Source: HGM04593 sp045631905
Lineage (GTDB): Bacteria > Bacteroidota > Bacteroidia > Bacteroidales > Bacteroidaceae
Direction: 5' to 3'
DNA length: 40,400 bases
Assembly (NCBI GenBank): GCA_045631905.1
Contig: JAZQVO010000016.1
Coordinates: 1-40,400, forward strand
Part shown: one piece after another, positions 34,388 to 40,400 of the stretch
Numbering within the stretch: the first letter of the stretch is position 1
Layout of the letters: every line of letters begins with the position of its first letter
The notes under the pieces: model-generated
What the model was told of the DNA's origin: nothing
Seen by the model: only the letters and a program-made list of their open reading frames with translations
Database searches by the model: none
Made by a program: the position numbers and the translations under genes

Positions 34388-34579
34388 TTTATCTAACTGT
34401 TTTAAAATTTTTCGCAAAGTAAAGCATTTTTCGGGTAAAAACCTTAAAATAGAGGCATTATAATTTTAAAATATAATAAATAAATACCAAAAAGAGAGCC
34501 GACGTGCCGAAAAGGGCTCGAACACGGTAAAAAGAGAAACTTTTTTCACGAGTATGGGTATTATTTAAAAATATCACTT

Positions 34580-34587
34580 TACTTTTG
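34580..34587 (+). promoter_or_regulatory. Probable promoter of the pentapeptide-repeat gene
   Basis: TACTTTTG fits TAnnTTTG, 51 bases before the ATG at 34639. No clear -33 box. A small hairpin (AGGCT with AGCCT, 34595-34609) lies in the leader. The rest of 34388-34579 is AT-rich and holds nothing else I can name. Confidence 0.45.
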
Positions 34588-34638
34588 TGATAACAGGCTT
34601 TTTCAGCCTACACCCGATGCTAAAACAAAAGATATTCT

Positions 34639-35607
34639 ATGGACAGCCAACATTTAAGCGAACTTATTGAGAAAAAAGAGATTATAGGAGTTGATTTTTC
34701 GGGACAGGAGCTCGAAGGGGTAGACTTTTCGGGGTGTCGTCTCGAACGTGTCAATTTCAAGCAGTGCAAGCTCGTTCATTGCCGTTTCCGCAATGCCACT
34801 ATTTTGTGGAGCGATTTTAGATACGCTAAAATTGAAAACGGAACATTTGAAGAGGCAAGAATAGAGTTTTGCGATTTTTACAGAGCGTTCTTGGAAGGCG
34901 TTATAATATTCAACCACAGCAAAATAGGCTATTGCAGTTTCAACAAAACATATTTTGGCGATTCGGCAATAATAAGGCGAAGGGACCTCATAGACGATTG
35001 TATCCTGCAACAAGATGCCGAAAAATACAAGAAATTCCTCACAGAATGGCACCTTTATGGCACAGGCGAGAGAAAGAACGATGTAAATGCTTTATCAAAC
35101 TGGAGCCCGACAGAAGCCTTGAAAGGTCGCTGGGAAGAGGCCGAGGAGATTTACAAAAACTTCAACGCACTGTGGACCGGTAAAGGATTTATAGCCGATG
35201 GCAACTGGGCCTATGTTCAGGGACGGCGCATGGAGCGCAATCGCATGTTTGCGGAGCTAAGAAAAAAAGGAGTAAGCACCCGGAAAAAATTACTTAATAT
35301 TTTTCATATCACCACAAACACCCTTTCCGACATACTTTTCGGCTACGGAGAGAGCATGACCAAAATGATAGTCACATATATTCTTATTGTGTTCCTGTTT
35401 GCCTGGATATTCAGCTCAAATATATCGTTACTCGAATATGGCGAAGCTCTTTCAATAAGTTTAAAGAACATGGCCGGCATGGACTCCGATGTACTGCACA
35501 ATGTATCGCCCTTGGTAGATATGCTTAATATAGTGCAGACCTCGCTGGGTATTATATTAACCGGTATTTTTGGCTTTATTTTGGGTAACAAAATACGTAA
35601 CCAATAG
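34639..35607 (+). CDS. Pentapeptide-repeat protein with channel-like C terminus
   Basis: Residues about 13-110 are pentapeptide repeats: positions 20, 30, 40, 50, 60, 70 and 80 are Phe, and positions 25, 35, 45, 55, 65, 75 and 85 are Leu or Ile, the central residue of each repeat in a right-handed beta-helix. A helical linker follows (about 165-210, WEEAEEIYKNFNALWTGKG onward). The C-terminal 80 residues contain two membrane spans (about 242-259 and 296-317) with a short re-entrant-like segment between, the layout of a two-TM ion channel domain. The expected TVGYG-type filter is absent; the position reads NMAGMDSD. Function is unknown; a sensor or non-K+ channel is possible. It has its own promoter and no operon partner. 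Confidence 0.8.
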   Translation: MDSQHLSELIEKKEIIGVDFSGQELEGVDFSGCRLERVNFKQCKLVHCRFRNATILWSDFRYAKIENGTFEEARIEFCDFYRAFLEGVIIFNHSKIGYCSFNKTYFGDSAIIRRRDLIDDCILQQDAEKYKKFLTEWHLYGTGERKNDVNALSNWSPTEALKGRWEEAEEIYKNFNALWTGKGFIADGNWAYVQGRRMERNRMFAELRKKGVSTRKKLLNIFHITTNTLSDILFGYGESMTKMIVTYILIVFLFAWIFSSNISLLEYGEALSISLKNMAGMDSDVLHNVSPLVDMLNIVQTSLGIILTGIFGFILGNKIRNQ

Positions 35608-35656
35608 GATAATTTAAAAATTGTATTAATACTGCATTTATTACGCAAATTCTTTG

Positions 35657-35834
35657 TATCTTTGAGGTAAACCTCGAAGATTTTCTGCACTCGCTGTGAA
35701 ATATCCAAGCAAGCTTGATATTATTCCGCTCGTTTGTAACTATCTTTGAGGTAAACCTCGAAGATTTTCTGCACTCGCTGTGAAATATCCAAGCAAGCTT
35801 GATATTATTTCGCTCGTTTGTAACTATCTTTGAG
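35657..35834 (+). repeat. 84-bp tandem repeat carrying promoter elements, upstream of parC
   Basis: Two adjacent 84-bp units (35657-35740 and 35741-35824) differ at one base (C at 35726, T at 35810). A partial third copy (TATCTTTGAG) follows. Each unit begins with TATCTTTG, an exact TAnnTTTG, so three -7 elements lie at 35657, 35741 and 35825, the last 50 bases before parC. Each full unit also contains GAGGTAAACCTC and a hairpin ATATCCAAGC/GCTTGATAT. No TTTG lies at 19-base spacing. Confidence 0.9.
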
Positions 35835-35881
35835 AAAAAACCGCAAACATACACACCCGCAACAAAGAAGGCTCAAATTCT

Positions 35882-38527
35882 ATGGATTATAACGAATACG
35901 ACGAAAACAAGGAGGAGATGGAGAACGGAGTTCCCGAACAAGACGAGGAACATATTATCCACCAACATAAAGTGTCGAGCGAAGATGTGACACACAAGCT
36001 CACGGGCATGTACCAAAATTGGTTTCTCGACTATGCCTCTTATGTTATTCTGGAACGTGCAGTCCCCCACCTTTACGATGGTTTAAAACCTGTGCAACGT
36101 CGTATACTGCATGCTATGCGCGAGCTCGATGATGGCCGTTACAACAAGGTTGCCAACGTCGTGGGTCACACTATGCAGTATCACCCCCATGGCGACGCGT
36201 CGATAGCAGGTGCCTTGGTACAGCTGGGGCAAAAGGACCTCCTCATCGATTGCCAAGGAAACTGGGGCAACATACTCACAGGCGACTCGGCGGCGGCTCC
36301 CCGTTACATCGAGGCACGTTTGTCGCGCTTTGCAAGCGAGGTCGTGTTCAACCCCAAGACAACTGAATGGAAATTATCGTATGACGGCCGTAACAAAGAG
36401 CCTATCACCCTGCCCGTAAAATTCCCGTTGTTGCTTGTGCAAGGTGTCGAGGGTATTGCAGTTGGTCTTTCGTCGAAGATTCTCCCACACAACTTCAACG
36501 AGGTGTGCGACGCGGCTGTTGCCTACCTGCAAAAAGAGCCCTTCACACTATACCCCGACTTTCAGACAGGCGGTTGCATCGACGTGTCGCGTTACCACGA
36601 CGGCGACCGTACAGGCCGTGTGAGGATACGTGCAAAAATATCAAAATCGGACGACAACAAAACGCTGACCATCACCGAGATACCTTACGGAAAGACCACA
36701 CCGCTCATCATCGACTCTATTCTGAAAGCTGTGGATAACGGCAAAATAAAAATCAGGAAGGTAGACGACAACACATCGGACAAGGTAGAAATTCTGGTAC
36801 ACCTTGCACCCGGCGTATCATCGGACAAGACAATAGATGCACTGTACGCATTTACCGATTGCGAGATAAGCATCACCCCCTGTTGCTGTGTTATCGACGA
36901 CCACACACCACGTTTCCTCACCGTGAGCGATCTGTTGCGTCGTTCGGTCGATGGTACCAAAGAGCTTTTGCGCCAAGAACTTCTCATACGCAAAGGCGAG
37001 TTGCTCGAACAGTTACACTTTGCATCACTCGAAAGCATCTTCATAGAAGAACGCATATACAAAGACAAGGAATTTGAGCAGGCAAAAGACATGGACACAG
37101 CACTTGCCCACATCGACCTGCGTCTCACCCCCTACAAAGAGAGCTTCATACGCGAAGTAACCCGCGACGACCTCTTGCGCCTCATGGAGATAAAGATGGC
37201 ACGCATTCTGCGTTTCAACAAAGACAAAGCCGAGGAGCTCATAGCACGCCTGCAAAAAGAGATAAAAGAGATAGAGCGTCAGCTGGGGCGCATGACCGAA
37301 GTCACAATAAAGTGGTTCACCATGCTCAAAGAGAAGTATGGCAGTCGCTACCCCCGCCAAACAGAGATACGCAACTTCGACACCATCGTGGCGGCAAAGG
37401 TTGTGGAGGCAAACCAAAAGCTCTACATCAACCGAGCCGAAGGCTTCATAGGCACATCGCTCAAAAAAGACGAGTTTGTAACCAACTGCTCCGACATCGA
37501 CGACATTATACTGTTCTACAAAGACGGAAAGTACAAAGTGGTTAAGGTGAGCGAGAAACTATTTGTCGGCAAGAATGTGATACATGTCGATGTATTCAAA
37601 AAGAACGACAAACGCACAATATACAACGTGGTATACCGCGACGGCAAGAACGGCATACACTTTATAAAACGATTTGCAGCCACAGGCATGACACGCGACC
37701 GCGAGTACGACCTCACACAAGGCACGCCCGGTTCAAAGGTCGCATACTTCACAGCCAACCCCAACGGTGAGGCCGAAATAATAAAAGTACTTCTGAAACC
37801 CAATCCGCGTTTGCGCAATGCAATAATAGAGAAGGACTTCAGTGACATAGCAATCAAGGGACGCCAGTCTATGGGCAATATACTCACAAAGAATGAGGTA
37901 ATGCGCATAACGCTCAAGAAACACGGCAACTCAACGCTCGGCGGCAGGAAAGTGTGGTTCGACCGCGATATTCTGCGCATAAACTTCGATAGTCATGGCG
38001 AATATCTTGGCGAGTTCCACAACGACGACAAGATACTTGCAATACGCAAGAACGGCGAATTCTACCTTACACCGGTGGACTTGAACAACCACTACGAGGA
38101 CGACCTCATGGTAATAGAGAAATATGACCCGGCCAAGGTTTGGAGCGCAGCCCTGTACGACGCCTCACAGCAAGGATATCCTTATATAAAGAGGTTTACA
38201 CTGGAGCAGAGTCCGCGCCGCCAGAATTGTCTTGGCGATAACAAGGGCAATGAACTCATATGGTTCTCGGCAACACCGTTCCCGCGCATACAGGTCATGT
38301 TCGGCGGTAATGACAACTTTCGCGAACCGTTGGTGATTGAGGTCGACGAATTCATTGGCGTGAAGAGTTTCAAGGCACGCGGCAAACGCCTTACGACATA
38401 TGAGATTGATGAGATTCTTGAACTTGAACCCACTAAGTTCCCACCGCCTCCCGAGGTTGTTGAGGAACCGGAGAACGAAGAACCCGATAACGAAGAACCC
38501 GAACAGTTGAAACTTTTTGGCGAATAG
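35882..38527 (+). CDS. parC: Type IIA topoisomerase A subunit, probably topoisomerase IV ParC
   Basis: The A subunit breaks and rejoins DNA to separate daughter chromosomes. It has 881 residues. The catalytic tyrosine is Y142 in AAPRYIEARLS. The quinolone-region helix contains HPHGDASIAGALVQL (about 101-115). A coiled segment follows (about 420-480), then a C-terminal beta-propeller from about 525. No canonical GyrA box (QRRGGKG) is seen; the place reads KGRQSMGN (about 658-665), which favours ParC over GyrA. Both ends are acidic, with a tail of EEP/NEEP repeats. The parE partner is not adjacent. The promoter is probably the last TATCTTTG of the tandem repeat upstream. A CAAAACT/AGTTTTG hairpin starts at the stop codon. 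Confidence 0.88.
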   Translation: MDYNEYDENKEEMENGVPEQDEEHIIHQHKVSSEDVTHKLTGMYQNWFLDYASYVILERAVPHLYDGLKPVQRRILHAMRELDDGRYNKVANVVGHTMQYHPHGDASIAGALVQLGQKDLLIDCQGNWGNILTGDSAAAPRYIEARLSRFASEVVFNPKTTEWKLSYDGRNKEPITLPVKFPLLLVQGVEGIAVGLSSKILPHNFNEVCDAAVAYLQKEPFTLYPDFQTGGCIDVSRYHDGDRTGRVRIRAKISKSDDNKTLTITEIPYGKTTPLIIDSILKAVDNGKIKIRKVDDNTSDKVEILVHLAPGVSSDKTIDALYAFTDCEISITPCCCVIDDHTPRFLTVSDLLRRSVDGTKELLRQELLIRKGELLEQLHFASLESIFIEERIYKDKEFEQAKDMDTALAHIDLRLTPYKESFIREVTRDDLLRLMEIKMARILRFNKDKAEELIARLQKEIKEIERQLGRMTEVTIKWFTMLKEKYGSRYPRQTEIRNFDTIVAAKVVEANQKLYINRAEGFIGTSLKKDEFVTNCSDIDDIILFYKDGKYKVVKVSEKLFVGKNVIHVDVFKKNDKRTIYNVVYRDGKNGIHFIKRFAATGMTRDREYDLTQGTPGSKVAYFTANPNGEAEIIKVLLKPNPRLRNAIIEKDFSDIAIKGRQSMGNILTKNEVMRITLKKHGNSTLGGRKVWFDRDILRINFDSHGEYLGEFHNDDKILAIRKNGEFYLTPVDLNNHYEDDLMVIEKYDPAKVWSAALYDASQQGYPYIKRFTLEQSPRRQNCLGDNKGNELIWFSATPFPRIQVMFGGNDNFREPLVIEVDEFIGVKSFKARGKRLTTYEIDEILELEPTKFPPPPEVVEEPENEEPDNEEPEQLKLFGE

Positions 38528-38544
38528 CAAAACTGCCAGTTTTG
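38528..38544 (+). terminator. Small hairpin after parC
   Basis: CAAAACT and AGTTTTG form a 7-bp stem with a GCC loop immediately after the parC TAG. The T-tract after it is poor, so it is a weak terminator at best. Confidence 0.3.
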
Positions 38545-38641
38545 TTATCGGCGAGTTTTCAAAACAAGCCAATGACTTTTTTATTGTTATCGGCGAGTTT
38601 TCAAAACGAGCCAATGACTTTTCTATTGTTATCGGCGAGTT
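38543..38641 (+). repeat. 42-bp tandem repeat between parC and the DUF3316 gene
   Basis: TGTTATCGGCGAGTT begins at 38543, 38585 and 38627, giving two full 42-bp units and a partial third. The units differ at a few bases (for example AAAACAAG against AAAACGAG). Each contains the inverted pair GTTTT/AAAAC. It does not look like a CRISPR array because the units abut without spacers. Confidence 0.85.
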
Positions 38642-38662
38642 CATTAGCGGTGGTCGTGTGTA

Positions 38663-38681
38663 GTTTTGCGCAAAGCAAAAC
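38663..38681. repeat. Hairpin before the DUF3316 gene
   Basis: GTTTTGC and GCAAAAC form a perfect 7-bp stem around GCAAA, 25 bases before the ATG. No T-tract follows, so a terminator role is doubtful. It uses the same GTTTT/AAAAC words as the repeats just upstream. Confidence 0.4.
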
Positions 38682-38706
38682 GAACTAGTGACAATTCATA
38701 TATAAA

Positions 38707-39579
38707 ATGACAAATGTAATATCAAAAGTTGCAGCCTTTATTGCAGCCCTTGCACTGTTGGCAATACCGACAACGTCAAGGGCGCAGTATTTTGTCACCG
38801 ACAGCATAATCCCCGAACGTATTGTGGTTAGAAGTACCACATTCGGTGCTTCGCTCCTCAACAGTCTCGATACATACTTGAGCGGTTATGACTACACTGG
38901 TGCAGCCCTTTATCTGCAACATGAGAATTTTCGCGACGCCCGTACCGGCAATTATCGCTGGAAATTCCAGACAATGCTTAACGGAACCTTGGGTTACACT
39001 ACCCAACAATATTATGGGCAGATAGTAGGTCTTGCCTCATATTCGTGGGGCGGATATCATCCTTTTGCCATTGGCAAGCGCCTTAAACTGTTGGCCGGAG
39101 TGCAGTTGCAACTCGAAGGCGGCGCACTTTACGTCCCGGGAAACGGGAACAATCCGGTTGCGGTCAAATTGCGTACGGCCGTCGCAGCTTCCGGCATGGC
39201 AATATACCGCATTCCCATAGGCCGCGTCGGTTGGACGGTCCGCCTGCAACTCGATGTCCCCATGGCGGGCGTAATGTTTGCCCCGCAGTTCGGGCAGAGT
39301 TATTACGAAATCTTCGGTCTCGGATATGCAAGCGCCGTTGTCGCTTTTACCCACCCGGTGAACTCTCCCTCTTGGCGGCATATGCTCACTTTGGACATCC
39401 CTATACGTTGCCGTCGCCACAGTACAACCCTGCGTATTGCATACACCGGCGACATATTTCAGAGCAATATAAACTACATCCGTAGTCATATATACCGTCA
39501 TGCGCTATCCATAGGCTTCGTGAAGACAATCTTCAAGATAAAGCAGGAGAACGTCCTTAATGCATATTCACCATATTGA
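38707..39579 (+). CDS. DUF3316-type exported protein, probable beta-barrel
   Basis: A 290-residue exported protein with a signal peptide (about 1-27, cleavage after SRA). The rest is rich in alternating aromatic and small residues: LQHENFRDARTGNYRWKFQ, LGYTTQQYYGQIVGLASYSWGGY, VRLQLDVPMAGVMFAPQFGQSYYEIFG. It resembles the DUF3316 family of Bacteroidota, which has no assigned function. The pattern suggests an outer-membrane beta-barrel, but the C terminus (NAYSPY) lacks a textbook terminal Phe strand. It is followed 11 bases later by an S41 protease, so the two are probably one transcript. Codon use looks richer in G/C at third positions than in genes before 38.2 kb. Confidence 0.7.
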   Translation: MTNVISKVAAFIAALALLAIPTTSRAQYFVTDSIIPERIVVRSTTFGASLLNSLDTYLSGYDYTGAALYLQHENFRDARTGNYRWKFQTMLNGTLGYTTQQYYGQIVGLASYSWGGYHPFAIGKRLKLLAGVQLQLEGGALYVPGNGNNPVAVKLRTAVAASGMAIYRIPIGRVGWTVRLQLDVPMAGVMFAPQFGQSYYEIFGLGYASAVVAFTHPVNSPSWRHMLTLDIPIRCRRHSTTLRIAYTGDIFQSNINYIRSHIYRHALSIGFVKTIFKIKQENVLNAYSPY

Positions 39580-39590
39580 ATCACTTTCCC

Positions 39591-40400
39591 ATGTCAAAAC
39601 GCTTTTTGTCATATATTGCATGTCTTTTGTTGCCTCTCTCTTTGATTGGTTGCATTGAGGAAGACGGGTTCAAGAACACGCCTGCCGGCAATTTCGAGGC
39701 ACTTTGGAACCTGATGGATGAACATTACTGCTTCTTCCCCCAGGCTGCCGAGGAGTTCGGTCTTGACTGGAATGCAGTGTACCATAAATATAAACCGCTC
39801 GTAAACGAATGTAATGACGACGCCGAACTCTTCGATGTGCTCGGCGATATGATTGCCGAGTTGCGCGACGGACATGTCAACCTCTCTTCGGAGTATGGAA
39901 CCAAGTTCTACTGGAACTGGCAACTCGACTATCCTCTGAATTTCAGCGACTCCATCCAACGTAACTATCTGGGACGTGATTTCAGGGTTACCGGAGGTAT
40001 AAGATACACGGAATTACCCGACAGTATCGGATATGTGTATGTCGGCACTTTCTCTAACCAGTTCGGTACCGGCAACCTCTCGCAAATGTTGCTCAACCTC
40101 AAAAACACAAAGGGTTTGGTTCTGGATATACGCAACAACGGCGGCGGCATACTCACTGCGGCAGAGCGCTTGGCCTCTTCGTTTGCTAAGGAGAGAATCC
40201 ACTGCGGGTACATACAGCATAAGACCGGCAAAGGCCATTACGATTTCTCCTCCCCTGAAAAACTATATCTCGAAGCGGGTAGGGGTACCGTGTGGCTACG
40301 TCCTGTTGTACTTCTTACCAACAGGGGCGTCTACAGCGCGGCCAACCATTTTGTAATGCTCATGCGCGAACTCCCCAATGTAGTTGTCTTGGGCGACAAG
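39591..40400 (+). CDS. S41-family peptidase lipoprotein, 3' end outside the window
   Basis: The reading frame is open from ATG 39591 to the window edge (270 codons seen). The N terminus is a lipoprotein signal with lipobox SLIGC (Cys about 20). Residues about 28-110 form an N-terminal helical region (FEALWNLMDEHYCFF, LGDMIAELRDGHVNL), typical of tricorn-core-like S41 proteases. The peptidase core starts near 140: IGYVYVGTF, GLVLDIRNNGGG, then LLTNRGVYSAANHFV, where the Ser before AAN is the expected nucleophile. The rest of the core lies outside. Relatives degrade damaged or signalling proteins in the periplasm. It starts 11 bases after the DUF3316 gene. Confidence 0.85.
   Translation, partial: MSKRFLSYIACLLLPLSLIGCIEEDGFKNTPAGNFEALWNLMDEHYCFFPQAAEEFGLDWNAVYHKYKPLVNECNDDAELFDVLGDMIAELRDGHVNLSSEYGTKFYWNWQLDYPLNFSDSIQRNYLGRDFRVTGGIRYTELPDSIGYVYVGTFSNQFGTGNLSQMLLNLKNTKGLVLDIRNNGGGILTAAERLASSFAKERIHCGYIQHKTGKGHYDFSSPEKLYLEAGRGTVWLRPVVLLTNRGVYSAANHFVMLMRELPNVVVLGDK

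Noticed and set aside
34388..34417. TTG start extending glycyl-tRNA synthetase by 10 residues
   Set aside because: The family starts at MAQEDVFKK-like sequence, and the TTG overlaps the promoter-like TACTTTG.
35576..35854. 92-codon - strand frame with an internal protein repeat
   Set aside because: The repeat comes from the 84-bp DNA repeat, whose length is a multiple of three. There is no start-site signal and no conserved domain.
38543..38641. CRISPR-like array
   Set aside because: Units abut directly with no unique spacers, there are too few copies and no cas genes nearby. The same holds for the 84-bp repeat at 35657-35834.
38165..38644. 159-codon - strand frame with 14-residue repeats at its N terminus
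   Set aside because: The repeats are the 42-bp DNA repeat read antisense, and the rest is antisense to the parC C terminus.

Overview
The window is a chromosomal segment from a member of the order Bacteroidales (phylum Bacteroidota). The evidence is internal. Many genes have a TAnnTTTG promoter element upstream, and two also have the full TTTG-N19-TAnnTTTG pattern. The tmRNA encodes the tag GENNYALAA and does not encode its 3' CCA. Several families are typical of the phylum: DUF3078, DUF3316, DUF3467, a CBM20-GH77 amylomaltase, a ResB-CcsA fusion and a likely type IX secretion tail. I cannot name the genus. I see no mobile element, CRISPR array, rRNA or tRNA; the only RNA gene I can name is tmRNA.

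Layout. 1-264: intergenic, two hairpins. 265-2961 (-): malQ. 3244-7875 (+): leuACDB, behind a leader that looks able to attenuate. 7877-9937 (+): a cell wall amidase and an MCE/MlaD lipid-transport protein. 10094-11764 (-): secreted GHL10-type glycoside hydrolase-like protein. 11947-15504 (+): pyruvate:ferredoxin oxidoreductase with a strong terminator. 15696-17150 (+): APC amino acid antiporter. 17223-22450 (-): DUF3078 protein, CPA2 antiporter and lipid-type ABC exporter. 22664-25238 (+): yidC and an unknown gene. 25373-27636 (+): coiled-coil gene, zapA and rny. 27704-28333 (+): HD-domain hydrolase. 28366-28760 (-): tmRNA. 28938-30929 (+): mntP and ccsA. 31058-31924 (+): AraC-type regulator. 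31963-34387 (-): glyS, FKBP lipoprotein and DUF3467. 34639-35607 (+): pentapeptide-repeat membrane protein. 35657-35834: 84-bp tandem repeats. 35882-38527 (+): parC. 38543-38641: 42-bp tandem repeats. 38707-40400 (+): DUF3316 protein and an S41 protease cut by the window end.

Most of the window is conserved core biology: leucine synthesis, anaerobic pyruvate oxidation, envelope building, division, RNA turnover, ribosome rescue and translation. It does not look like a genomic island. No new multi-gene system is evident. The least explained signals are small: the leuA leader, a long imperfect hairpin between zapA and rny, the duplicated promoter-bearing repeat before parC, and a channel-like pentapeptide protein that lacks a potassium selectivity filter.
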